64,000 nucleotides of DNA from an uncultured Tateyamaria sp. GTDB lineage: Bacteria; Pseudomonadota; Alphaproteobacteria; Rhodobacterales; Rhodobacteraceae. The stretch covers positions 62,001-126,000 of the forward strand of contig NZ_CANNDO010000007.1 in NCBI RefSeq assembly GCF_947503385.1, written 5' to 3'. The notes under the pieces are model-generated. The model searched no databases. It was not told where the DNA came from and saw nothing but the letters and a program-made list of their open reading frames with translations. Within the stretch, counting starts at the first letter, position 1, and each line of letters opens with the position of its first letter. Positions 17,113 to 25,046 of this stretch are shown one piece after another. The position numbers and the translations under genes are program-made.

Positions 17113-18278
17113 TGTGGCGCGGGATCGCCTCTAACGCGATCACTTTTCTTATCGTGTCCCTCTTTGTGCTGGGCGGCGTGATCCTTTGGGGGCGCGCACA
17201 ATATGAAGCCGCCGGGCCGTTGGATCAGGCGATGTGCCTACAGGTGGATCGGGGGTCGAATTTTCGCCGGGTGAGCCGCGAGCTGGAAGCCGATGGCGCG
17301 GTGACACATGGCTGGATTTTTCGCGCGGGCGCTGATTATGCCGACAAGACCTCGCAACTGAAGGCGGGGAGCTATCTGGTTGAGCCGGGCGCGTCGATGG
17401 AGGAGATCGTCGACATCGTGACCCGCGGCGGTGCCAGCACCTGCGGGACCGAGGTGGTTTACCGCATCGGCGTGAACCGGTTGAGCGCACAGGTCCGCGA
17501 ACTGGACCCGAACACCAACCGCTTTGTCGAGAAGGCTGCGTTTGAGCCTGCCGTCGAAGACGCGCCTGCCGCCTATACCGAGGTGAAGGCTGATCAGGAC
17601 ACGCGGTACCGCGTGGCGCTGGCCGAGGGCGTGACAAGTTGGCAGATTGTGGACGCCCTGAAGGCTATTGATGTCCTTGCGGGTGACGTTGCGGAGGTGC
17701 CGCCCGAAGGTGCCTTGGCACCGGACAGCTACGAGGTGACACGCGGGCAGGATCGCAACGCGATTCTGACGCAGATGCAGGAACAGCAGGAACTGCTTGT
17801 TTCAGCCGCATGGGAAGCGCGGGACCCGGACGTGCCGCTGGACAGCCCGGAGGAGTTGTTGATCCTTGCGTCGATCATCGAAAAGGAAACCGCCGTGGCA
17901 GAAGAGCGCGGGCGGGTGTCGTCAGTGTTCGTGAACCGCTTGAACCAAGGGATGCGCCTGCAGACGGACCCCACCGTGATCTACGGGGTCACGCGGGGGC
18001 AGGGTGTGCTGGGGCGTGGCTTGCGCCGGTCCGAGCTGCGTGCCGCCACGCCGTGGAACACATATGTCATCGAAGGGCTGCCGCCGACACCAATTGCAAA
18101 TCCCGGACGGGCGAGCCTGATGGCGGCGGGACAGCCCGATGATACGTCGTTCATCTTCTTTGTTGCGGATGGCACCGGTGGGCACGCCTTTGCCGAGACG
18201 CTGGACGAACACAATCGCAACGTTGCGCGCTGGCGTGAGATCGAAGCGGAGCGGGCGGAAGAAAGCGACGGCGGCTGA
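17112..18278 (+). CDS. mltG: Endolytic murein transglycosylase
   Basis: 388 residues. An N-terminal transmembrane helix (about 8-29), a LysM-like region and a YceG/MltG catalytic domain with the active-site Glu in IIEKET (about 255-260) and the downstream LQTDPTVIYG and PWNTY segments. It cuts nascent peptidoglycan strands and sets glycan length. It is translationally coupled to fabF, a common arrangement in proteobacteria, and is the last gene before the gene transfer agent cluster. Confidence 0.95.
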   Translation: MWRGIASNAITFLIVSLFVLGGVILWGRAQYEAAGPLDQAMCLQVDRGSNFRRVSRELEADGAVTHGWIFRAGADYADKTSQLKAGSYLVEPGASMEEIVDIVTRGGASTCGTEVVYRIGVNRLSAQVRELDPNTNRFVEKAAFEPAVEDAPAAYTEVKADQDTRYRVALAEGVTSWQIVDALKAIDVLAGDVAEVPPEGALAPDSYEVTRGQDRNAILTQMQEQQELLVSAAWEARDPDVPLDSPEELLILASIIEKETAVAEERGRVSSVFVNRLNQGMRLQTDPTVIYGVTRGQGVLGRGLRRSELRAATPWNTYVIEGLPPTPIANPGRASLMAAGQPDDTSFIFFVADGTGGHAFAETLDEHNRNVARWREIEAERAEESDGG

Positions 18279-18336
18279 ACGGTTGGTGTACCCACGTCAG
18301 GGTTGTATCAACGTTTTCAGGCGCTTGTCTATTTTC

Positions 18337-18351
18337 GTAATGATTTGTTAA
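18337..18351 (+). promoter_or_regulatory. Candidate CtrA-type site upstream of the gene transfer agent
   Basis: GTAA, seven bases, TTAA: one mismatch from the TTAA-N7-TTAA consensus of the cell-cycle regulator CtrA, 43 bases before the -35 box. Known GTAs depend on CtrA, although in Rhodobacter capsulatus the effect is thought to pass largely through GafA. Chance occurrence is possible. Confidence 0.35.
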
Positions 18352-18393
18352 GCTTAGCGCGCGGTGTGTGTGCAGGGCCACTTGCGAATTGGC

Positions 18394-18422
18394 TTGACAG
18401 ATCGAACGGTCACACGTATAAC
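18394..18422 (+). promoter_or_regulatory. Promoter of the gene transfer agent cluster
   Basis: TTGACA (18394-18399), exactly 17 bases, TATAAC (18417-18422): the closest match to the sigma-70 consensus in the window, 110 bases before g1. No other good promoter is seen in the 250-base gap after mltG. Confidence 0.8.
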
Positions 18423-18447
18423 TTGTGACAAGCTAGAAGAAGTGGGC

Positions 18448-18480
18448 AAGCGGCCTCGGAGTGATCCGATGGTCGCTTTT
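18448..18480 (+). terminator. Leader hairpin with T-tract before g1 (attenuator candidate)
   Basis: Thirteen base pairs with one bulged T and one G-U pair, closed by a GTGA tetraloop and followed directly by TTTT and a pyrimidine-rich stretch. It lies between the promoter -10 box and the first gene, so an intrinsic terminator here would control entry into the whole operon. Confidence 0.65.
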
Positions 18481-18531
18481 CTATTTCTCTCGTGCGGAGA
18501 TCATCCCAACGCATGAGAGGTCAGAGCAAAC

Positions 18532-18876
18532 ATGACACTTATCACCCCGGACGCCGAAGAGGCCCGGACCGACGAGCTTTTGCTGTCGGTTCAGGCGTCG
18601 CTTGCAGAAATGCGTCGGCACTTCCAAGCCCTCACAGAAAGGGCCGATGCCGGGGAGGAAATCAAGGAAACCGAAGTGAACGGCCACCTCGCGTCCCTGA
18701 CGAAGGCGGTCTTTAGCGTACAGAAGGCGGAGGCGCAGCTTGGAGAAGTTCGAAAAGCACGCACCGGCATTGTCCAAAACGGATATGCCATCGACCATGA
18801 CGCAGCCCGAGCTGAAATTCGGTGCGCGCTTGGTCGCTTGCGCGCCTGTTGCGGCGCAGGAGCGGTTTCTGGATGA
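18532..18876 (+). CDS. Gene transfer agent small terminase (g1)
   Basis: 114 residues, mostly helical with a likely coiled coil in the first 75 residues (heptad-like SVQASLAEMRRHFQALTERA and AVFSVQKAEAQLGEVRKA). Position directly before the large terminase and after the cluster promoter matches RcGTA g1, the TerS subunit that engages host DNA without site specificity. GAGAGG precedes the ATG. The 3' part overlaps g2 by up to 137 bases. Sequence alone would not identify it; the call rests on synteny and size. Confidence 0.8.
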   Translation: MTLITPDAEEARTDELLLSVQASLAEMRRHFQALTERADAGEEIKETEVNGHLASLTKAVFSVQKAEAQLGEVRKARTGIVQNGYAIDHDAARAEIRCALGRLRACCGAGAVSG

Positions 18877-20161
18877 GTTGGGTGAGGGCGCCTTGGGCGC
18901 CCTCCCTTTTCTGTTTGAATTCTGGGCGATGGAGCATCAACTGCCACCCGCAGGGGATTGGCGGACGTGGGTCATCATGGGCGGCCGTGGGGCCGGGAAA
19001 ACGCGGGCCGGTGCGGAATGGGTGCGCGACATGGTCGAGGGGCCGATGCCGCTGGACCCGGGCCGTGCGCGCCGTGTGGCGCTGGTGGGCGAGACCATCG
19101 AACAGGTCCGCGAAGTGATGATTTTTGGTGAGAGTGGCATTCTGGCCTGCTCGCCGCCGGATCGCCGCCCGGCGTGGCAGGCCGGGCGCAAGCGGCTGGA
19201 ATGGCCCAATGGCGCGGTGGCGACGGTGCACACGGCCTTTGACCCCGAAGGGTTGAGGGGGCCACAATTTGACGCGGCGTGGGTCGATGAGCTGGCCAAG
19301 TGGAAAAAGGGGCAGGAGACCTGGGACATGTTGCAGTTTGCCCTGCGGCTGGGTGACGATCCCCGGGTCTGCGTGACGACAACGCCGCGCAATGTCGAGG
19401 TGCTGAAAACGCTGTTGGAGATGCCGTCAACCGTTGTGACCCATGCGCCGACCGAGGCCAATGCGGCCAATCTGGCGGCCTCGTTCCTCGAAGAGGTAAG
19501 GGCGCGCTATGAAGGAACCCGGCTGGGTCGGCAGGAGCTTGACGGTGTGCTGCTGAGCGACGCCGAGGGCGCGCTTTGGACGACGGAGATGCTGGAGGCG
19601 TCACGGCGCACGCCGCCGCGCCATTTCGACCGTGTGGTGGTCGCCGTCGATCCTTGTGTGACGTCAAAAAGCACCTCGGATGCCTGTGGCATCGTGGTTG
19701 CGGGCGCAACGCTGGACGGTCCACCGCAGGAGTGGCGGGCCTATGTGCTGGCCGATTGCACGGTGCAGGGGGCAAGCCCGATGGAATGGGCGCGGGCGGC
19801 GGTTGCCGCGGTCGAGACCTTTGGGGCCGACCGAATGGTGGTTGAGGTCAATCAGGGCGGCGATGCCCTGCGTGATGTGGTCCGGCAGGTGGACCCGATG
19901 GTGCCTTACAAGGCGGTACGGGCCAAGGACGGCAAGTCGTTGCGCGCCGAACCTGCGGCCGCTCTTTATGAGCAGGGCCGGGTGGCGCATGTGCCGGGGC
20001 TGGACGCGTTGGAGGACGAGATGGTGCGGATCACACGGCGCGGGTTCGAGGGCACGGGTTCACCCGACCGGGTGGATGCGCTGGTCTGGGCGCTGCATGA
20101 GTTGATGATCGAGCCCGCGCGGGAGTATCGGCGGCCCGGCGTGCGCAGCTTGGGCGCCTGA
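18740..20161 (+). CDS. Gene transfer agent large terminase (g2)
   Basis: 473 residues from a TTG codon that has GGAGG six bases upstream; later in-frame ATG codons (18785, 18797) lack such a site. ATPase domain with Walker A GGRGAGKTR (81-89), Walker B Asp183-Glu184 and a TTTPR coupling motif (213-217); the C-terminal nuclease domain has metal ligand Asp304 (VAVDP). It packages host genomic DNA into particles by a headful mechanism in the RcGTA model. Confidence 0.93.
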   Translation: MEKFEKHAPALSKTDMPSTMTQPELKFGARLVACAPVAAQERFLDELGEGALGALPFLFEFWAMEHQLPPAGDWRTWVIMGGRGAGKTRAGAEWVRDMVEGPMPLDPGRARRVALVGETIEQVREVMIFGESGILACSPPDRRPAWQAGRKRLEWPNGAVATVHTAFDPEGLRGPQFDAAWVDELAKWKKGQETWDMLQFALRLGDDPRVCVTTTPRNVEVLKTLLEMPSTVVTHAPTEANAANLAASFLEEVRARYEGTRLGRQELDGVLLSDAEGALWTTEMLEASRRTPPRHFDRVVVAVDPCVTSKSTSDACGIVVAGATLDGPPQEWRAYVLADCTVQGASPMEWARAAVAAVETFGADRMVVEVNQGGDALRDVVRQVDPMVPYKAVRAKDGKSLRAEPAAALYEQGRVAHVPGLDALEDEMVRITRRGFEGTGSPDRVDALVWALHELMIEPAREYRRPGVRSLGA

Positions 20162-20207
20162 CGGCGGGCCGGCCCTGCGGGGCGAGTATTTTGCAAAGAG
20201 AAGAAGC

Positions 20208-20237
20208 AAGGCGGTTGCAGTGAGCGGCCGCCTTTTT
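20208..20237 (+). terminator. Terminator-like hairpin in the g2-g3 gap
   Basis: AAGGCGG paired with CCGCCTT around a 13-base loop, followed by a five-T run. It lies inside the operon, 47 bases after the g2 stop. Confidence 0.5.
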
Positions 20238-20289
20238 CGTTGGATGGACGGGCCACAGGCCCCTTGGGATCACGTGAAGGAGACCCCCC

Positions 20290-21474
20290 TTGTTTGATTT
20301 CTTTCGGAACCGGGCTGTGGCGGATGTACCAGAGCAGAAGGCAAGCGCGACGGGCAAGGTGGTGGCCTTTCAATCAGGTGGCCGCGTGGCGTGGTCGCCG
20401 CGGGATGCGGTGTCGCTGACCAAGTCGGGATTTTCGGGCAATCCGGTCGGGTTTCGGTCGGTGCGGTTGATTTCCGAGGCGGCGGCGGCATTGCCGCTGG
20501 TGTTGCAGGATGCGGCACAACGATTTGAGACGCACCCCATTCTGGCGCTGCTGAAGTCGCCCAACCCCGGACAGGGGCGTGCGGAGTTGTTCGAGGCGCT
20601 TTATGCGCAGCTTTTGCTGTCGGGCAATGCTTATGTCGAGGCTGTGGCGGGCGAAAGTGGCGCGCCGCTGGAGTTGCATGTGCTGCGGTCGGACCGGATG
20701 TCGGTGGTGCCGGGGCCAGATGGCTGGCCCATTGCTTATGAGTACCGCGTGGGGGGCAAAGTGCATCGGTTCGATGCGTCCGGCCCCATTTCGCCCATTT
20801 GCCATATCAAAAGCTTTCATCCGCAGGATGATCATTACGGGTTGAGCCCGATGCAGGCGGCGGCGATGGCGCTGGACGTCCATACGGCGGCGTCGCGCTG
20901 GTCGAAATCGCTGCTGGACAATGCAGCACGGCCTTCGGGCGCGATTGTTTACCGGGGCACGGACGGGCAGTCGCAACTGTCGGGCGACCAGTACGAGCGG
21001 CTGGTGAGCGAGATCGAGACAAACCATTCCGGCGCGCGCAATGCCGGGCGTCCGATGTTGCTGGAAGGTGGGCTCGACTGGAAACCCATGGGCTTTTCCC
21101 CGTCGGACATGGAATTCCAGAAGACCAAGGAGGCCGCGGCGCGGGAGATCGCGCTGGCCTTTGGTGTGCCGCCGATGCTGCTGGGCCTTCAGGGCGACGC
21201 GACATATGCCAATTACCAAGAGGCGAACCGGGCCTTCTATCGCCTGACGGTGTTGCCACTGGCCACGCGGGTGGCAGCGGCGCTGGCGGAGTGGCTGGGC
21301 GCGCATACGGGCGAGGATGTGGTTCTGAGTCCGGATCTTGATCAGGTGCCGGCCCTGTCCGCCGAACGCGACGCGCAGTGGGCGCGGGTGGCGGCTGCTG
21401 ATTTCCTGACGCAGGCCGAAAAGCGGCGTTTGCTGGGACTGCCTGCGTTGGCGGAGGATGCGGCGCATGGATGA
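20290..21474 (+). CDS. Gene transfer agent portal protein (g3)
   Basis: 394 residues, HK97-type phage portal. Begins with a TTG codon seven bases after AAGGAG. Typical family features are the N-terminal LISEAAAALPLVL region, a GNAYVE segment, and the KTKEAAAREIALAFGVPPMLLG segment in the crown/stem helix (around 278-300). Twelve copies form the DNA entry ring of the head. Its 3' end overlaps g3.5 by 8 bases. Confidence 0.95.
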   Translation: MFDFFRNRAVADVPEQKASATGKVVAFQSGGRVAWSPRDAVSLTKSGFSGNPVGFRSVRLISEAAAALPLVLQDAAQRFETHPILALLKSPNPGQGRAELFEALYAQLLLSGNAYVEAVAGESGAPLELHVLRSDRMSVVPGPDGWPIAYEYRVGGKVHRFDASGPISPICHIKSFHPQDDHYGLSPMQAAAMALDVHTAASRWSKSLLDNAARPSGAIVYRGTDGQSQLSGDQYERLVSEIETNHSGARNAGRPMLLEGGLDWKPMGFSPSDMEFQKTKEAAAREIALAFGVPPMLLGLQGDATYANYQEANRAFYRLTVLPLATRVAAALAEWLGAHTGEDVVLSPDLDQVPALSAERDAQWARVAAADFLTQAEKRRLLGLPALAEDAAHG

Positions 21475-21694
21475 TGCGAAGCTATTTGAACGCTTTGCCT
21501 GTGCGCCGGGTCTGAAACTGGAGGCGCATGAGCGGCTCACGGAGGTGCATCTGGACAATATCTCGGCCCGGTTGGACCGGCTCGAAGAGTTGATGGAGCG
21601 GCTGGAAAAGCGGCTTTGGCTGACGGTTTACGGGGTTGTGGCCGCCGTTCTGGCGACGGGGCTTCAATCCATCATGGCGGCAATCCCGCAGTAA
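21467..21694 (+). CDS. Gene transfer agent head formation protein (g3.5)
   Basis: 75 residues. A short amphipathic helix region (HLDNISARLDRLEELMERLEKRL) resembling a coiled coil is followed by one transmembrane helix (about 50-70). Size, position between portal and protease, and the 8-base overlap with g3 match RcGTA orfg3.5, which is needed for head maturation. Confidence 0.85.
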   Translation: MDDAKLFERFACAPGLKLEAHERLTEVHLDNISARLDRLEELMERLEKRLWLTVYGVVAAVLATGLQSIMAAIPQ

Positions 21695-21710
21695 TCGAGG
21701 AGTTGAGCAG

Positions 21711-22274
21711 ATGCAGGTAGAGACCGGTCTGGAGACGAAATTTGCCCGGTTTGGCGCGGCTGTCGCGGTCCAGGACGGCCATGTGATCGAGGGTTATGCG
21801 AGCCTGTTTGGCGCGTGTGATCAGGGCGGTGACGTGGTTGCAAAGGGGGCGTATGCCGCCTCTTTGGGGCAGATCACGGCCGAAGGGCGCCGCGTCAAGA
21901 TGCTGTGGCAGCACGACCCGGCCCAACCCATCGGGGTGTGGGACGAGGTGCGTGAGGACGCCAAGGGCCTGTGGGTCAAGGGGCGTCTGTTGCCGGAAGT
22001 GGCCAAGGGGCGCGAAGCGGTAGAATTGATCGCCGCGGGTGCGATAGACGGGCTGTCTATCGGCTACCGGACGCTGAAGGCGGCAAAGAACGACAAGGGC
22101 CAGCGGGTCCTTACGGAACTGGAACTTTGGGAAGTGTCGCTGGTGACCTTCCCGATGTTGCCCAGTGCGCGGGTGGCGGGCAAATCGGAGGCGGTGGCCT
22201 CGGACGCGGACGACACTTTGCGTGACATGGCGGCGGCCCTGCGGGCTGCGCGCGCGGAGCTGGCGCAGCGCTGA
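21711..22274 (+). CDS. Gene transfer agent prohead protease (g4)
   Basis: 187 residues, HK97/U35-type serine protease that trims the capsid N-terminus. Candidate catalytic residues are His68 (WQHDP), Ser116 (AIDGLSIGYR) and Glu141 (LWEVSLVTFP). The ATG at 21711 follows GAGGAG; the frame is open 25 codons further upstream, overlapping g3.5, but without a better start. Confidence 0.94.
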   Translation: MQVETGLETKFARFGAAVAVQDGHVIEGYASLFGACDQGGDVVAKGAYAASLGQITAEGRRVKMLWQHDPAQPIGVWDEVREDAKGLWVKGRLLPEVAKGREAVELIAAGAIDGLSIGYRTLKAAKNDKGQRVLTELELWEVSLVTFPMLPSARVAGKSEAVASDADDTLRDMAAALRAARAELAQR

Positions 22275-22312
22275 TCGCGCGGCCTTTTTCTACAACAATC
22301 GAGGATTTGCGA

Positions 22313-23491
22313 ATGAGCAAGACCGCACGTGAGGCGCGGGCCGGGGAAGGTTTGTCCCCCGCCCAGGAGGTTGCGGAAGCCATGACGGGTTTCGTGACTG
22401 AGTTCAAAGGCTTCCAAGCCGAATTTCAAACCAAACTTCAACAAACGGAAGAGCGACTGACCATGCTGGATCGGAAAAATATGACGGCTGCGCGCACCCC
22501 TCTGGCAGGTGCCGTGGATATGGGTGCCCCCCACCAGAAGGCGTTTAACGCCTACCTGCGTTCGGGTGAAGATGATGGCTTGCGGGGTCTTGAGCTGGAA
22601 GGCAAATCGCTGTCCACCGCCGTGAATTCGGATGGCGGATACCTTGTTGATCCGGCCACCTCTGCGACAGTGCAGTCGGTTCTGAACGCAACCGCGTCGA
22701 TCCGTTCGATTGCGTCTGTCGTCAACGTCGAAGCGACGTCCTATGACGTGCTTGTGGACCACGGCGAAGTCGGCACGGGTTGGGCAACCGAAACCGCCAA
22801 CCTGACCGAAACGGACACCCCGTCCATCGACCGCATCACCATTCCGCTGCACGAACTGTCGGCGCTGCCGAAAGCATCGCAGCGTCTGTTGGACGACAGC
22901 GCGTTCGACATCGAAGGGTGGCTGGCCGGTCGCATTGCCGACAAGTTTGCCCGCGCCGAAGCTGCCGCGTTCATCAATGGCGATGGTGTGGACAAACCCA
23001 AGGGGTTCCTGACGCACTCGGATGTGGATGACAGCATCTGGAGCTGGGGCACGCTGGGTTACGTTCCCACGGGTGTTGACGGCGGCGTGACAGCCGAGAC
23101 CATCATCGACGTGGTCTATGCGCTGGGTGCGGAGTACCGCGCCAATGCCAGCTTCGTGATGAACTCCAAGACGGCGGGTCTCGTCCGCAAGATGAAGGAC
23201 AATGATGGTCGTTTCCTGTGGACCGACGGTCTGGCCGCAGGTCAGCCTGCGACGCTGATGGGCTATCCCGTTCTGATCGCAGAAGACATGCCTGACGCCA
23301 CCACAGGTGCCAACGCCATCGCCTTTGGCGATTTTGCCGCTGGTTACACGGTTGCCGAACGTCCTGATCTGCGCGTGTTGCGTGACCCCTTCAGCGCGAA
23401 ACCGCACGTCCTGTTCTATGCCACCAAGCGTGTGGGCGGCGACGTGAGCGACTTTGCCGCGATCAAACTGCTGAAATTCGCGACGTCCTGA
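22313..23491 (+). CDS. Gene transfer agent major capsid protein (g5)
   Basis: 392 residues, HK97 fold. The first roughly 100 residues form a charged helical delta (scaffold) domain that g4 should remove; the capsid core starts near the GVDMG/HQKAF segment and includes the P-loop-like SRFVMN-type ASFVMNSKTAG element and a conserved GYPVLIAEDMP. Most abundant particle protein. It is followed by unusually strong RNA structures before g6. Confidence 0.96.
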   Translation: MSKTAREARAGEGLSPAQEVAEAMTGFVTEFKGFQAEFQTKLQQTEERLTMLDRKNMTAARTPLAGAVDMGAPHQKAFNAYLRSGEDDGLRGLELEGKSLSTAVNSDGGYLVDPATSATVQSVLNATASIRSIASVVNVEATSYDVLVDHGEVGTGWATETANLTETDTPSIDRITIPLHELSALPKASQRLLDDSAFDIEGWLAGRIADKFARAEAAAFINGDGVDKPKGFLTHSDVDDSIWSWGTLGYVPTGVDGGVTAETIIDVVYALGAEYRANASFVMNSKTAGLVRKMKDNDGRFLWTDGLAAGQPATLMGYPVLIAEDMPDATTGANAIAFGDFAAGYTVAERPDLRVLRDPFSAKPHVLFYATKRVGGDVSDFAAIKLLKFATS

Positions 23492-23510
23492 ACGGGATGA
23501 TCGTGAACAG

Positions 23511-23538
23511 CCGGGGGCGGGTTGAAGCCTGCCCCCGG
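23511..23538 (+). promoter_or_regulatory. Very stable hairpin directly after the capsid gene
   Basis: Eleven-base-pair stem (CCGGGGGC plus three inner pairs) with a six-base loop TTGAAG, 20 bases after the capsid stop and without a T-tract. Such a structure could protect the capsid mRNA 3' end from exonucleases or reduce downstream transcription. Confidence 0.6.
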
Positions 23539-23540
23539 TG

Positions 23541-23620
23541 CCGGGCGTGCGCGACGTGCGCCGTGTTGTCTAGCTGCTCCCCTCCGTCCGAGCAATGCGG
23601 ACTGGCGCACGCCCGGTTTT
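23541..23620 (+). repeat. Long inverted repeat in the capsid-g6 gap
   Basis: Perfect 12-base arms, CCGGGCGTGCGC (23541-23552) and its complement (23605-23616), enclose 52 bases that themselves hold a GTCCG/CGGAC hairpin (23586-23602); TTTT follows the right arm. A branched structure with terminator-like end, immediately downstream of the capsid hairpin. Confidence 0.6.
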
Positions 23621-23657
23621 CGGGGAGGCAAGGACGGAATTGCGGTGGAGAAGGTCC

Positions 23658-24257
23658 ATGATGTTGAGCGAAGTGACCACGGTGCCCGATGCGGCGCTGC
23701 CGGTTGAAGAATTCAAGGCGCATCTGCGCCTGGGCAGCGGGTTTGGCACGGGCAGCGTGCAGGACGTGGTGCTGGTGAGTTTCCTGCGGGCCGCCGTCAC
23801 GGCGGTTGAGGCACGCACAAGCAAGGTGTTGTTCGAGCGGGAGTTCATGGCGGGATTTACCGTGTGGCGCGAGAGTGCCGCGCAAGCCTTGCCGATTGCC
23901 CCGGTGAGCGCGGTGTCCAACGTCGTTCTGGTGGATCGCACTGGCGTGCGCACCGATGTCGGAGCTGACACCTACTGGCTGGAACGGGACATGCATTGTC
24001 CGCGGTTGCGGGCTGTCGGCACCTGTTTGCCGCCTGTGCCGCAAGCGGGCATGGTCGAAGTGGTCTTGACGGCGGGGTACGGTCCGGCGTGGACGGACAT
24101 TCCTGCCGATCTGCGGCAGGCCGTTCTGCTGCTGGCCGCGCATTACTATGAGTACCGTGATGAAACCGCGCTGAGTGAGGGGTGTATGCCGTTTGGCGTG
24201 GCCTCGCTTATCGAGCGTTACAAGGTTGTACGGCTGTACGGTGGGGGTGCCAGATGA
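23658..24257 (+). CDS. Gene transfer agent head-tail connector (g6)
   Basis: 199 residues. A head-tail connector/adaptor of the gp6-like type: helical N-terminal half (VEEFKAHLRLG) and a C-terminal region ending ALSEGCMPFGVASLIERYKVVRLYG. ATG at 23658 or 23661, preceded by GGAGAAGG. Its stop overlaps g7 by 4 bases (ATGA). Confidence 0.88.
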   Translation: MMLSEVTTVPDAALPVEEFKAHLRLGSGFGTGSVQDVVLVSFLRAAVTAVEARTSKVLFEREFMAGFTVWRESAAQALPIAPVSAVSNVVLVDRTGVRTDVGADTYWLERDMHCPRLRAVGTCLPPVPQAGMVEVVLTAGYGPAWTDIPADLRQAVLLLAAHYYEYRDETALSEGCMPFGVASLIERYKVVRLYGGGAR

Positions 24258-24592
24258 GTGCGCCACGACTGAACCGTCGCCTGACCCTTGAGACGCCGCA
24301 GCGTGTGTCGGACGGCGCGGGCGGGTTTGAGGAAGTCTGGGTGCCGCTTGGGGTGCTTTGGGCCGAACTCACCGCCCGCGCAGGTCGCGAAAGCCAGAAT
24401 GCGGGGGTACCGGTGTCGATGGTGCCCTACACGATTGTTGTCCGGGGTGCGCCGCATGGCCATCCCGAGCGCCCCGTGGCGCGTCAGCGCCTGCGGGACG
24501 GCGCGCGGGTGTTTCATATCCGCAGCGTGGCGGAGCGCGACCCGGAGGCGCGTTACCTTGTATGCGCGGCGGATGAGGAGGTGGCGGTATGA
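24254..24592 (+). CDS. Gene transfer agent head closure protein (g7)
   Basis: 112 residues, all-beta head closure/adaptor of the phage SPP1 gp16-type: LNRRLTLETPQRVSDGAGGF at the start and an FHIRSVAERDPEARYL end pattern are typical. Overlaps g6 and g8 by ATGA on each side, so translation of g6-g7-g8 is coupled. Confidence 0.9.
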   Translation: MSAPRLNRRLTLETPQRVSDGAGGFEEVWVPLGVLWAELTARAGRESQNAGVPVSMVPYTIVVRGAPHGHPERPVARQRLRDGARVFHIRSVAERDPEARYLVCAADEEVAV

Positions 24593-24999
24593 GCTATGCA
24601 ATGTCCGCCGCCTTGCAGGAGGCCGTGTTCACCGCGCTGTCGGCGCATGGGGACCTGCACGGCGCTGTCGGCACCGCTATCTTTGATGCGATGCCCAGCG
24701 GTGCTGTCCCGACACTTTATGTGGCTTTGGGTCCAGAGCAGGTGCGCATCGCTGATGACAAGACGGGATCCGGTGCAGAGCATGTTTTCGTCGTGTCGGT
24801 TGTGACCGAGGCACCAGGTTTTGCGTCGGCCAAGACGGCGGCGGGTCTGGTCTGTGACGCGCTGCACGAAGCGCCACTGGTTTTGTCGCGGGGACGTCTG
24901 GTGTCGCTGCGGTTTCGGTCGGCCAAGGCGGCCAAGATCGAAAAGGGCACGGGCCGCAAGATCGACCTGACATTCCGCGCGCGCGTGGAAGACGACTGA
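24589..24999 (+). CDS. Gene transfer agent tail terminator (g8)
   Basis: 136 residues with the DUF3168 pattern: helical AMSAALQEAVFTALSAHGDL start and central HVFVVSVVTEA strand. It caps the tail tube and joins tail to head. Coupled to g7 by a 4-base overlap. Confidence 0.9.
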   Translation: MSYAMSAALQEAVFTALSAHGDLHGAVGTAIFDAMPSGAVPTLYVALGPEQVRIADDKTGSGAEHVFVVSVVTEAPGFASAKTAAGLVCDALHEAPLVLSRGRLVSLRFRSAKAAKIEKGTGRKIDLTFRARVEDD

Positions 25000-25046
25000 A
25001 GCGCCCGTTTGGACGCTAACTTACTCACTTCAAATGGAGAATTCTA

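Noticed and set aside
22064-23407. 447-codon minus-strand open frame
   Set aside because: Antisense of the GTA capsid gene; low-complexity His/Arg/Gly composition typical of shadow frames.
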